Below are positions 1-9,316 of a stretch of DNA of 64,000 nucleotides, piece after piece. How positions within the stretch are numbered: position 1 is the first letter of the stretch; every line of letters starts with the position of its first letter. Both the position numbers and the translations under genes were made by a program. Where the stretch lies: assembly GCA_027493525.1 (NCBI GenBank), contig JAOSKN010000001.1, positions 1,178,001 to 1,242,000 of the forward strand, written 5' to 3'. This stretch comes from Planctomycetota bacterium. GTDB taxonomy: Bacteria > Planctomycetota > SZUA-567 > H5-PLA8. The notes under the pieces are model-generated. The model saw only the letters and a program-made list of their open reading frames with translations, was not told where the DNA came from and searched no databases.

Positions 1-978
1 ACGACAATCTCGACGGGCTTAGGGCTCGAATTCCAGAAACTTCCCGCGCGCTGCGCGTCCAGCTTCACTTCTTCCTTGCCGACGCGGACCCGGACCGCGC
101 CCTGGCCCTGGGCCAGCAGTTGAACCGCGTAGGAGCTATCCGGCTTCAGCGTCACCGCCTGCGTGAGGGTCGCGCCCTTCGCCAGCGCCACGCCCTGCTT
201 GTCCCCGCGCACCGGGCCTTCCACCTTCCAGGCGGACTTGTCCGGGAGGCCGGCGAATTGGCCGTCCCCGAGCACGTTGTCGTCCTCGAGGTAGAGCAGG
301 TTGTTGAAGCCGCACAGGTACAGGTACTTGAACGGCAACTGGGTGTTGTAGGTGCTGACCATGCGTTCTTCGCCAAGCTGCGACGTCTTCCCGAAGCGCG
401 CGAGTTTCAGCCCCAGCACGTCCCCGCGCCGCGGCTTCGACAGCCCCTTCAAGGCGCTGAAGGGGATGGCCATCTCGACCATCCAGCGGTTGGCGCCGAA
501 CTTCCCGGCGCTCTGCCAGCCGGCCTTCTGCGGCTTCAGGTTCGCCCGGAACCCGTGCACGTGGCCTTCGCCCATCAGCCCGCCCGTCTCCAGCAGCACC
601 TCGACGCTGTCGGTCTGGTCCAGGCCGCCCTCCATGCTCACGCGGCCCAGGTCGGTCTCCTCGCAGACGAATCCGAAATACAGGTTCTCGTCGTCGAAGC
701 CGCAATACGTCACGGTCTGTCGGCCGGAAGGCGTGCGCGTACCCAGTTCCGTCCAGGCGCCTTGGGTGCGGTTGCAGGCGCGCCAAGCGGGATCCTGGTC
801 CACTTCGCCGTCGATGCTGGGCGGCGCCGGGATGCGCTTGCAGATCACGACCCGCTGGCCGGGCTGTACCTCGCGGTCGAACTTGGTGCGGAAGGCCTCT
901 TCGCCGGCCTGCGCGAAGCCGGCCAGGAGCAGCGCTTCCAGCGCGGCGAGAAGAAGTCGAACCGGCCGTTTAGGCATG
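1..978 (-). CDS. Secreted CBM9-like carbohydrate-binding protein, 3' end beyond the window
   Basis: The reading frame starts at an ATG at 978 and stays open to the window edge, giving 326 codons with no stop, so the C-terminus is missing. Residues 1-21 form a signal peptide (KR start, Leu/Ala core, AQA-G cleavage). Residues 35-210 resemble the family 9 carbohydrate-binding domain: an APPSIDGEVDQDPAW strand, then YFGFVCEE, a polar DSVEVLLE stretch and a WMVEMAIPFSAL strand. Such domains bind sugars or sit on secreted glycosidases in Planctomycetes-like bacteria. The gene begins 46 bases after the upstream beta-helix gene on the same strand, so the two are probably co-transcribed. A catalytic domain could lie in the missing part. 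The fold call is fairly firm; the ligand is unknown. Confidence 0.75.
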
Positions 979-1024
979 CTCACGGTCCCTTGTTGATTCG
1001 GTCCGAAGCGCGACCCGTCCCCGC

Positions 1025-2911
1025 TTACTTCGACTTCTTCAAGGCCCATTCGGCACGCTCGCGCCAGAAGGGCCGTTCCTCGGGTTCGGCGGGCCATTCG
1101 AGCTTGCGCGGCTTCGGCGTCGCCGAGGGGCTGTCCACGTCGAGCTCCAGCGCCAGCGGTTCGGTGGGCGCGACCGTGGCCGCGAAATCGACGGGCTTCC
1201 CGTCGATCTGGCGCACCGCCACCTTGTACGGGCCAGGCTGCGCTACGGCGATCGTCTTGGCCTTCGCGTCGAAGACCACATGGAATTCGAGGAGTTCGAC
1301 GGTGGCCTTGCCTTCGGCGTCGGTTTTCACGCGGGCGGCCTCCTTCCCGTCCTTGTCGCTCACGACGACCTCCACGCCGGGCAGCGCCTTGCCCGCGCGG
1401 CGCGCGACCAACTCGAGCGACCAGCCCACGGCGTAATCGCCGTCGTTGCTCCAGGAAGCGCCCTTGGGAAAGTCGTAGGCCTTCGTGTCGAGGCCCGCCT
1501 CGAAGAAGCAGTCGATGAAGCGGATGTCCTTGCCCAGGCCCTTCTGGTAGTTCTTGTACGCGATCATGCGGACCTTGTCTTCGGGCGCGAGTTTGCGGAA
1601 CGCGCAGCGCCGGAAGGTCACGCTTTCCGCGCCGCTGTCGCCCACGCCCCCGGCCCAGTCGTTCGAGTAGAAGGTGTTGTCCGCGATCGTGTCGTCGTCG
1701 CAATTCGTATGGATGGCATAGAACGCGAAGGCCGGCGGCTTGGAGACCCGCAGCGCGATGAAGGTGTTGTGTTCGACGACCACCTTCGAGCCGGCGTTCA
1801 GCCCCAGGCTCAAGGGCGTGGGCTGCCCGTCCTCGGTGGACACCACCAGCACCGTGTTGTGGTGGATGTGCGAGTTCTGCGCCCGTTCCAGCTTGAGTCC
1901 GTGGATCTGCTTGAAGTCCCCGCCCGTTTCGCGCGTTTCGATGTAGTTGTCGTAGACCTTCCAGTTGTCCGCCTGTTCCGATACCTGGATCCCCCGCCCG
2001 TTGTGCGCGATGATCACGTTCGAATACAACTCCACGTTCTTTTGGTGGTAACCGTTGATGCCGTACCCGTTGGTCGCGGTCGCGCGATGCCGGATGAAGT
2101 TGTGGTGAATCTTCGCGCCATCGGCCGCGTAGATGCCGAGATGCGGCACGCCCTCGATGCGGCAGAAGGAGACCTCGCTGCCGTCGCCCGGAAGGATCGC
2201 CTTCAGGACCCGGTGCCGGTTGGAGACCTTGGTGGAGCTGGACTTGATGGTAACGTGGTGAATCTTCGCGCCCCCGCCGGTGGCAAGGCCGGTCGTATCC
2301 GCCGCGTGATACTCAATGATCAGGTCGTGAAGCTCCGGGGCGCTCGCGCCGTACAGGCAGACGCATTCGCAGAATTGCAGGCCTTCGCCCCGCCCCTGGA
2401 CGATGCGGCCGTTGCGGAGGACCAACCCCGTCACCTGGCTCCGCCCCCAACCGTTGAATGCCTCCGGAAAGTCCAGGCACCGGTCGGGGCGTCCGGGCGA
2501 GACGACGGCGCAGTGCCCCACGTTGCCCTTGCGCTTCCCGGCATAGGTGATCACGCCGCTCTCCCCCGAGTCGCGGACGCCCGTCCCAAATGTCAACGTA
2601 TGGCCGTTGAGGTCCAGGATCACGTCGTTCGCCTTGATCGCGATGCACGAGGCCTCGGCTTCCAGATCTTTGCCCAGCAGGTACGTGCCAGGCTCCTCGA
2701 TGACGATCGGGACTTGGTCGATGAGCTTTTCGCCTTCGGCTGGCGCGCGCGTCGTGAAGGGCCGGCAGCCGACGCCCACCGGGGTGGGCTCGCCTTGTTC
2801 GTCAACCTCCACCGGAAACGGGAGCCCGCCTTTACCGCGAGGCGCCTCTTCGGCTGCGGTGCACAGGAGCGTGGCAAAGAGCGGGAAAGTCAGCAGGAAC
2901 GCAGCTCTCAT
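1025..2911 (-). CDS. Secreted right-handed parallel beta-helix protein
   Basis: A 628-residue protein with a signal peptide (about residues 1-20, Phe/Leu core followed by CTAA-EE). Residues 60-440 contain repeated short beta-helix turns typical of pectate-lyase-like or NosD-like proteins, with recurring patterns such as HHNFIRH, VVEHNTFI and DNTFYSND. The first turn (ASCIAIKANDVILDLNGHT) is the classic start of this fold. Residues 495-595 resemble a carboxypeptidase-regulatory or Ig-like beta-sandwich (PGVEVVVSDKDGKEAARVKT). The fold suits binding or cleaving a polysaccharide outside the cell, but no catalytic residues can be assigned from sequence alone. It is the first gene of a two-gene unit with the CBM9-like protein and is divergent from the VCBS protein at 3147. 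Confidence 0.8.
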   Translation of the reverse strand: MRAAFLLTFPLFATLLCTAAEEAPRGKGGLPFPVEVDEQGEPTPVGVGCRPFTTRAPAEGEKLIDQVPIVIEEPGTYLLGKDLEAEASCIAIKANDVILDLNGHTLTFGTGVRDSGESGVITYAGKRKGNVGHCAVVSPGRPDRCLDFPEAFNGWGRSQVTGLVLRNGRIVQGRGEGLQFCECVCLYGASAPELHDLIIEYHAADTTGLATGGGAKIHHVTIKSSSTKVSNRHRVLKAILPGDGSEVSFCRIEGVPHLGIYAADGAKIHHNFIRHRATATNGYGINGYHQKNVELYSNVIIAHNGRGIQVSEQADNWKVYDNYIETRETGGDFKQIHGLKLERAQNSHIHHNTVLVVSTEDGQPTPLSLGLNAGSKVVVEHNTFIALRVSKPPAFAFYAIHTNCDDDTIADNTFYSNDWAGGVGDSGAESVTFRRCAFRKLAPEDKVRMIAYKNYQKGLGKDIRFIDCFFEAGLDTKAYDFPKGASWSNDGDYAVGWSLELVARRAGKALPGVEVVVSDKDGKEAARVKTDAEGKATVELLEFHVVFDAKAKTIAVAQPGPYKVAVRQIDGKPVDFAATVAPTEPLALELDVDSPSATPKPRKLEWPAEPEERPFWRERAEWALKKSK

Positions 2912-3146
2912 CGGCGTCTCTCTCCTGGATCTATACCCTTTATTCGTTCAAGGATATAGAGTTATGAGCCTACATCAACACTATCAATTCAATCTAAAAC
3001 ACTTTCAAAACAATCATAAAAATAGCTACACCGGCATTTCCAGGGCGGGTGTATAAATTTTCGGATCCATTGCGGGTTCTCAAGATGGATGCCGTTCACG
3101 CTCCGGCGCAAGAGACCGGCTGGAAGCTCTGGGAAGCATCCGTTCC
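2912..3146. promoter_or_regulatory. AT-rich divergent intergenic region
   Basis: This gap separates two divergent genes and is much richer in A/T than the surrounding coding DNA (about 2940-3060), which suggests back-to-back promoters. It contains the recurring 8-mer GGTGTATA at 3048-3055. No start sites can be fixed from sequence alone. Confidence 0.5.
3048..3055 (+). promoter_or_regulatory. GGTGTATA upstream element, copy 1
   Basis: GGTGTATA lies 91 bases upstream of the ATG at 3147 and points toward the gene. The same 8-mer recurs upstream of four other transcription units in the window. It may be part of a -10 region or half of an operator. Confidence 0.35.
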
Positions 3147-5456
3147 ATGAACTTCTACTTCTGCGAAAAGTGTGGCAAGCGGCTGACCGAACACGATGTG
3201 GCCGCTGGTGAGGCGCGGAACAAGAAGCTGGCCGGAGTTTTCTGCACGGAATGCGCCGTCGGCATCCTGACCCTGGAGACCCTCCCGCTGACCGACGCGG
3301 GCGCTCGCGAAGTACTGCAGAAGGAAAAGGTCAGGCCCGCCGCCCAACCCAGCCAGGGCCGGCCGTTGCGCCGTTCCAGCGGCATCCGCGTGGCGCGGGA
3401 GGCTCAACCTCCCGGCCGCGCGGTTCAGTCGAAAGCGCCGGGCAAGCCGCAGTCAAGGAACCGCTCCCTGGTTCCGGTCCTTGGCGCCATCGCGGGCTTG
3501 GCGGCGCTGGGAACCTTGTTCCTGATGCTGAGCGGCTCGGGGCAGGCGCGCAGCGAGCAAACCGCCCCCAACAAGAAGGAAGGGCCGACGACGACGGAGC
3601 CGTTGCGGCCGCAAGAGCCGCTCATCAAGCGCCCGCCGTCCAGCGCGGCCCAACCGGAGATCCCGCAGACTCAGCCCGAATCGAAAACCCCGGAAAAGGC
3701 GCAGCCGCAGCCCACGCCCCCTCCCGACCCGGCGGCCGCGTCATTCGAGCGCCTCGGCGCCATGCCGGGCGCCACGCCCGAGGAACGCGAACTGCGCCTG
3801 GCCGCGGCGGAGGCTTTCCTGAACGCGCACCCCGATTCCATTCTCGCGGCGCGCGTGAAGGTCCTGCTCGATTCATGGACCCCAGTCCAAACGCCCTCTT
3901 CGACGCCGACACCGAAGACGGCCCCGCCGCCCGCCGCAAAGACTTCGGAACCAAGCGAGGCCGCCGACCCGCCGGACCACGATTCCGACCCGCTTCCCCC
4001 CGTGTTGACCGAGCCCGCGCCCGGGCAGTTGCCCTTCGTCTCGGTTCCCGCGGAGGAGACCGGCATTCCAGCTCAACTGTATGGGCCGGTACGGTCTGCC
4101 GTCGTCCATGCCTGGTACGACTCCGCGAAGAAATCGCTCGAGGTCTTCTGCGTGGCCATGGAAGAGGACCGCTCCACCGTCAGGCTGAAAGGTGTCCTGC
4201 GGCATAAGGAGGGGTTTCGCTTCGAGGTGGTCCCGACGGCTTCGTTGCAATGGCCGCTGGGGATGAACGGGCCGGCCTGGTGGGACCTCGACGGCGACGG
4301 TAAGCCGGAAGCGTGGCTCGGCAGAATCTACAAGCGCGGCGCGGATGGCGCGTGGCTGCCGTTTGCGCAGCCGCTTCCCGGCGACTGGATCGACCTCGAT
4401 GGCGATGGATACCTGGAAGAACTGTTCCTCGGCGGCGACCAGAGGCCGGGCGCGGCGCAGACGGTCCAACCCAAGCTGCGCGCCTGGATGAGCCAGCCGT
4501 TCGCGGCTCTTGAACTGGATACGATCTGGGGCGCCAAGTCGCTTCTTGCGGCGCCGCCCGACACGGATGGCCTGTACTTCACCAATGCGCTCTCCGTGGA
4601 CCTCAACGGAGACCACCGCAACGAACTGATCCTGCACGGGACCACGGGGAAAGACCGCGGCAACCTCTGCTTCACCTGGATTCTTAGCCTGGGCAATCCC
4701 GCCGCCGGGCCGAAAGGCTGGATGGACGCGACGGCGGCCATGGGGCTCGCGCCCGGACCTGGACACCTCTATTGCCCCGAAGACATCGACGCGGACGGCG
4801 ATCTGGATCTCGTCAATTGCGTGGGCGGACCCAGCCTTATGAACGACGGCCGAGGCAAGTTCAAGGCAAACGAGCTGGTCATGGTCGACCTGAACCGCCG
4901 GGTCGCCAAGCGCGCCTCGCGCATGGGCGGCCTGCCCACGATCGCATCCATGCCTGAACTCCTCGATCTGGATAACAACGGCTTTCGCGACTTCGTGTTT
5001 TCCAGCTACGGCAACGACTGGTATTCTGGCACTTTCATGAACCGCGGCGGCGGCGCCTTCGAAGAAGTCGATCCGCTTACCTCCAAGCATGCTTCCACCG
5101 CCTACGTGGACCTCGACGGCGACGGCAAGCTGGACGTGCTCCATGCCTCGAAGCGGCTGGAAGTGCGCCGCAACGTCTCCAAGCAGCACGGCCTCCATGT
5201 GCTCGTGCGCCCGAGGTTTGCCGTCACCGCGTTCATGGGCGCCAAACTCTGGGTGTACGAGGCCGCCACGGACGAACGAGCCAAGCCGAAGCTGATTCAC
5301 TATCGCCAGGGCTACGCTCCCGCGGACCTGAATCCCCGTCTCCATGTCGGCCTCGGCGATGCCGAAAGCGTCGATATCAAGATTCGCTTCCCGTCCGGCG
5401 TCGAACGCTGGCAGCGCGGGGCGCGTGCGGGGACTGAGGTTGAGGTACGGGAATAA
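3147..5456 (+). CDS. Membrane-anchored zinc-ribbon / FG-GAP (VCBS) / ASPIC-UnbV protein
   Basis: A 769-residue protein in three parts. Residues 5-36 form a zinc ribbon with Cys6, Cys9, Cys33 and Cys36 (CEKC and CTEC). Residues 108-128 are one transmembrane helix after a basic Arg/Lys-rich stretch, so the ribbon should be cytoplasmic. A Pro/Thr-rich linker follows to about residue 290. Residues 330-690 hold calcium-binding-type FG-GAP repeats (WDLDGDGKPE, IDLDGDGYLE, DIDADGDLDL, LDLDNNGFRD, VDLDGDGKLD), and the end resembles the ASPIC/UnbV module (LHVGLGDAESVDIKIRFPSG). FG-GAP units form a beta-propeller, presumably outside the membrane here. The role is unknown; a sensor or surface adhesin is possible. 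It stands alone, divergent from the gene at 1025-2911. Confidence 0.8.
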   Translation: MNFYFCEKCGKRLTEHDVAAGEARNKKLAGVFCTECAVGILTLETLPLTDAGAREVLQKEKVRPAAQPSQGRPLRRSSGIRVAREAQPPGRAVQSKAPGKPQSRNRSLVPVLGAIAGLAALGTLFLMLSGSGQARSEQTAPNKKEGPTTTEPLRPQEPLIKRPPSSAAQPEIPQTQPESKTPEKAQPQPTPPPDPAAASFERLGAMPGATPEERELRLAAAEAFLNAHPDSILAARVKVLLDSWTPVQTPSSTPTPKTAPPPAAKTSEPSEAADPPDHDSDPLPPVLTEPAPGQLPFVSVPAEETGIPAQLYGPVRSAVVHAWYDSAKKSLEVFCVAMEEDRSTVRLKGVLRHKEGFRFEVVPTASLQWPLGMNGPAWWDLDGDGKPEAWLGRIYKRGADGAWLPFAQPLPGDWIDLDGDGYLEELFLGGDQRPGAAQTVQPKLRAWMSQPFAALELDTIWGAKSLLAAPPDTDGLYFTNALSVDLNGDHRNELILHGTTGKDRGNLCFTWILSLGNPAAGPKGWMDATAAMGLAPGPGHLYCPEDIDADGDLDLVNCVGGPSLMNDGRGKFKANELVMVDLNRRVAKRASRMGGLPTIASMPELLDLDNNGFRDFVFSSYGNDWYSGTFMNRGGGAFEEVDPLTSKHASTAYVDLDGDGKLDVLHASKRLEVRRNVSKQHGLHVLVRPRFAVTAFMGAKLWVYEAATDERAKPKLIHYRQGYAPADLNPRLHVGLGDAESVDIKIRFPSGVERWQRGARAGTEVEVRE

Positions 5457-5551
5457 GCCCTTCTGCCGCCCGACCCCGGACGCGCCTCGGACCCATAAGC
5501 AGGATCCCGGAGGTCAGATTTTCCAAGAATCGGATTCATTGTTACTTAAAT

Positions 5552-5559
5552 GGTGTATA
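5552..5559 (+). promoter_or_regulatory. GGTGTATA upstream element, copy 2
   Basis: GGTGTATA in an AT-rich stretch, about 60 bases before the propeller-gene start at 5619 and in the same orientation as the gene. Confidence 0.35.
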
Positions 5560-5618
5560 TTGTTATGTTAGTGTTTATTCAATCCTGTAACCTGGGCTGG
5601 AGCAAGGGGAAGAAACTC

Positions 5619-7792
5619 ATGGAAAGGGCGCTCCCGATGCCGATGCCGATGCACCTCCTTCGATCTCGAACCTGGGGCTTTCTACTCGGATTCGCGGTCT
5701 GTGCGGGCGTTCTTGGCAGCGAAGATTCTGGCGTGCAAGGCTGGAGGCGCGATGGTCGCGGGCTGTATCCCGAGTGCACCCCGCCTCTAACTTGGTCTCG
5801 CGAGGCGGTTGACCCCGTCGTCAAGACCCTCATCGCCCAATCCGACAAGCCAAAGGGAGACGATGCTTCGCAAGCCCGGCCCATTCCCGATGGCATCATT
5901 CGACAATGGCTGGTGCTTGGGGCGTTCCCCCAGGAGGGCGCCGGGGACCTGGAGCAGGACTACCTGGGCGGCGAAGGCGCGGTCGAACCCGCAAAAGACG
6001 CCAAAGCCGGTCCTCGGAATTGGACCGCCTTGGAGATACCCACGGATCGCGAGACCAATGAAAAAGGGATTCATGTTGGCCATCTGCATCCCGGCTACGG
6101 CATCGGATGGGCTAAGCTCACGGGGAGGGAGAAAGGCAAGGTTCGCTACGCGCATGCGTACCTGCATTCCCCGCGGGCGGCAAAGCGGTGTTGCAGCTCG
6201 AGCACGACGGCGGGCTGAAGGCGTTCCTGAACGGGCAAGAGATCTACAAGGGCGAGAAGCCCACGCCGCGCTGGAATCCCCGCAACGACTTCAATGTCTG
6301 CGACCATCGCCGCTTCGACCAGGAGACGAGGGTCCCGCGGGTCGAGGCGGTCTTCAAGCCGGGCTGGAACCGCCTGCTGCTGAAGGCGCTCGACGGGTCC
6401 CATGCCACGGTGCAATGGGGCGAGCGCGAAGACATCCCGTACCGAACGAAGAACATCCGCTGGGTGACGCGCCTGCCGGACTGGGGCACGGGCTCCCCGA
6501 TCGTCGTCAAGGACCGGGTGTTCGTCGGCTGCGAGCCCGACTTGTTGGTCTGCCTCGACAAAAAGACGGGGCAGCGGCTCTGGACGCGCCATGTCCCCAT
6601 CGCCGCCGCGGTGACGGAAGAGGATCGCAAGGCGCACCCCGAACTGGCCAAGCTCGACCCGCTCTTGAAAGACCTGGAGGCGGAGGGGGCGACGGTCGCG
6701 AACGGGGTCAAGGCGCGCAAGGCGATGCAAGCCATCCTCGACGCCGCGGACAAGGATCGCTTCGCCTGGCCCAAGTCCAAAGGGCTTCCGGCGTCAGGCT
6801 ACTCGTTTCCCACTCCCACCAGCGACGGCGAGCACGTCTACGTCTTCTTCGCGAACAGCATCGCGGCCTGCTTCGACCTTGAGGGCCGCCGCATCTGGAT
6901 CCGGAACCTGATCCCGGAAATCGCCACCGTCGAAAACGGCCTGCACGGACCGAACGGCAGCTTCAACATGAGCGCCCCGCTGCTGCTGGGCGACAAGCTG
7001 ATCCTGTTGCGGGATTACCTTTGCGCGCTCGACAAGCGGACCGGCGAGCTGCTCTGGAAGGCGCCGCCCCTGCTCGAAAAGTACGTGGACAAGTCCCATG
7101 ACCGCAAGGAGCTGAAGGAACGGTACAACACCAACTTCTCCACCTCGCCGGCGGCCTGCCGGTTCGGCGGCGAAGACCTGATCGTCTGCGCCAGTTTCGC
7201 GGTGGTGCGGGCGAGCGATGGCGAATTGCTGTGCCTGGGCGACAAGCTCGTCCCGCGTACCAATCCCCGCGCCGGCTTCGTCTGGGACGGCGCGAACACG
7301 ATCTGGTACTGCGGACCGCGCTACTTCGCCTTCGACGGCGCGCCGGACCAGACGAAGAAAGGCGGCTGCGAGTATGCGCGGGGCATGCTCGACCCGGGCG
7401 ATTCCTACGTCGCGCCCCTGTACCACGAGGGGCTGGTGTACCACATGGGCATGGGCGGCGTGCTGGCGGTGGGCGACGCCGCCTCCGCCAAGATTCTCTA
7501 CTCGAAGATGCTCGACCTCTCCCCCTGGTTCTCTCACTGGACGTTCGGCTGTTCGAGTTCGCCGACGTTGGGCGGCTCGCACGTTTTCATCATGGATAAC
7601 CAGCTCAATGTCGTCGTGCTCAAGCCGGGCCGCGAGTATCGACAGGTCGCGTTGAACCGCATCGACAACTTCCTCCCCCGCCGCGAAGCCGAACGCTGGC
7701 AGGACTCGCCCATGAGCAACCCCGTTTTCGACGCCGACTGCATCTACATCCGCGGCGAGCGCGATCTGTTCTGCATCGGCGCGACCCCGTAG
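5619..7792 (+). CDS. Secreted PQQ-like beta-propeller protein, one-base frameshift
   Basis: The two halves lie in different frames. The first runs from the ATG at 5619 (AGGGGAAGA ribosome site just before it) through a signal peptide (WGFLLGFAVCAGVLG) to about 6170. The second continues from there to the stop at 7790-7792. Adding one C to the CCCC run at 6169-6172 restores HSPAGGKAVLQLEHDGG and a 724-residue product. The N-terminal 240 residues contain a jelly-roll-like module (WLVLGAFP, HDGGLKAFLNGQEIY, PGWNRLLLKAL). The rest is a PQQ-type propeller with blades such as VFVGCEPDLLVCLDKKTGQ and LCALDKRTGELLW. The family is mostly secreted; whether this one binds PQQ is unknown. The shift may be a sequencing error or a real disruption. 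A copy of the last 142 bases lies at 8891-9032. Confidence 0.75.
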
Positions 7793-7974
7793 GGCAGCTA
7801 CTGCCCTGCGTCGAATTCCGGCGCGGCCGGCTTGACGGGTGGTCTTCAATCCCCAACGCCGCCGCGGAAAGATGGACGAGTTCCTCTTCAGGAGTTGGAC
7901 GGGATGTCGTTCTTTTGCGCGCGCCTCGCAGGCGTAAGACGCGGGGGCAAGGGAGCGCTTGATCGGAGGTTTCC

Positions 7975-8832
7975 ATGCGCGATGTGCGAGTGGCCGCGGC
8001 GCAGATGGATGGCATCCTCTGCCGCAACGAGAAGAACATGGACCGGATCGAGGCGCTCACCCGGAAGGCGCGGAAGGCCGGCGCGGAGGCGATTCTCTTC
8101 CCCGAGATGGTCATCTCGGGCTTCGGGTACGAGGAGGAACTGAAGGCGGTCTACGAGAAGGCCTCCGAACCGGTCCCCGACGGCCCCTCGACCCAGCGCC
8201 TGATCCGGATCGCGCGGCTCCACCGGATCGCGGTCCTGGCCGGGATCAGTGAGAAGGGGGACGGGGAACTCCGCTACAATACCTGCGTCATCGTTGGGCC
8301 GGAGGGGTATCTCGGGAAATACCGGAAGGTCCACATGAACAGCGAGCGCTGGCTCTACCACGAGGCCGGCGCGTTCCCGGTCTTCGACCTGCCGTGGGGG
8401 CGGATCGGGGTGAGCATCTGCTACGACAACGTCTTCTGCGAGTCCGCGCGAATCCTCGCGGTGAAAGGCGCGGAGGTTCTCTTCGCGCCTCACTGCTGGG
8501 GTTCGCTCGCCCCGGCTCGGAAGAAGTCTGGCTCGCCCGCGCTCCAGGTGAAACGCTTCCAGGAGCGGGAGGTCCTGAAATACATGAGCGCCCGGGCCAA
8601 CGACAATAACCTCTTCGCGGTCTATGCAAACATGTTCGGGGGCCCGCACCGCTACCTGGGCGCCTCCTTGATCCTGGGCCCGAAGGGCGAGGTCCTCGCC
8701 GCCTTCACGCGCTACGCCGAAGGGTTCGTCACCGCCGACCTTAAAGCCGAGGCGCTGGTGGAAGCGCGCGCCCGGCGAACCTGCTCCCTCAAGCGCAGGC
8801 GGCCGGAACTGTACGGGGAGTTGGCGATATAG
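7975..8832 (+). CDS. Carbon-nitrogen hydrolase (nitrilase superfamily)
   Basis: A 285-residue, full-length cytoplasmic hydrolase of amide C-N bonds. The catalytic triad is visible: Glu44 in LFPEMVISGF, Lys118 in GKYRKVHM and Cys149 in GVSICYDNVF. The ATG at 7975 follows a strong GATCGGAGG ribosome site. Members of this branch act as omega-amidases, N-carbamoyl-amine hydrolases or related amidohydrolases; the substrate cannot be chosen from the sequence. The gene sits between the propeller gene and a 3' remnant of a second propeller copy, which suggests it was placed there by a rearrangement. Its codon use looks like that of its neighbours. Confidence 0.9.
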   Translation: MRDVRVAAAQMDGILCRNEKNMDRIEALTRKARKAGAEAILFPEMVISGFGYEEELKAVYEKASEPVPDGPSTQRLIRIARLHRIAVLAGISEKGDGELRYNTCVIVGPEGYLGKYRKVHMNSERWLYHEAGAFPVFDLPWGRIGVSICYDNVFCESARILAVKGAEVLFAPHCWGSLAPARKKSGSPALQVKRFQEREVLKYMSARANDNNLFAVYANMFGGPHRYLGASLILGPKGEVLAAFTRYAEGFVTADLKAEALVEARARRTCSLKRRRPELYGELAI

Positions 8833-8890
8833 CGCCCTCGCCGGCGGGCGGCCGCTCGAAAACCGCGGCTCTCAGGCCGCATGTAGAAAC

Positions 8891-9032
8891 CTCGAACCAC
8901 ATCGGCAATTTTCTCCCCCGCCGCGAAGCCGAACGCTGGCAGGATTCGCCGATGAGCAACCCCGTCTTCGACGCCGACTGCATCTACATCCGCGGCGAGC
9001 GCGACCTGTTCTGCGTGGGCAGCGCGCCTTGA
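8891..9032 (+). pseudogene. 3' remnant of a second PQQ-propeller gene
   Basis: This stretch aligns without gaps to 7651-7792, the end of the propeller gene, with about 118 of 130 bases matching before the last ten bases. It encodes the last 46 residues of that protein (NFLPRREAERWQDSP, CIYIRGERDLFCVG) and ends in its own TGA at 9030-9032. Many differences are silent third-position changes, so it derives from a once-functional paralogue rather than a fresh copy. Nothing upstream of 8891 matches the parent gene. Confidence 0.85.
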
Positions 9033-9316
9033 CGAGCCGATAGTCGGCGCCTACAGGCGGTCAATCAGCCCAGCCCTCATCCTTAAATGGTGAGCCACCG
9101 CCCCGCCTTTTCTCGGATAGGCGGCAAGATGAAGCGGCTTAACGGCAACTCTTTTGTACTCATTGACTTAGAATTAACGGAATTGTGCCGTTTATACCGT
9201 CTATACGTTTAATCGTGGTGTATACGGCCATGTGGTTCGATGGCATATGGACTCGCCTGCCGCGCTCTGAGCTTGGACGCCGCGCAATCGATTCGGATCC
9301 CGAAGCGGAGAATGTC
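9033..9316. promoter_or_regulatory. Upstream region of the secreted protein at 9317
   Basis: With 8833-9032, this belongs to a 484-base stretch without an intact gene. After the remnant, the DNA becomes AT-rich from about 9150 to 9235. It carries GGTGTATA at 9217-9224, consistent with a promoter for the gene at 9317. Nothing else was recognised. Confidence 0.4.
9217..9224 (+). promoter_or_regulatory. GGTGTATA upstream element, copy 3
   Basis: GGTGTATA followed by CGG, about 93 bases before the ATG at 9317 and in the same orientation as the gene. The 10-mer GGTGTATACG is shared with the copy upstream of the VCBS operon. Confidence 0.35.
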
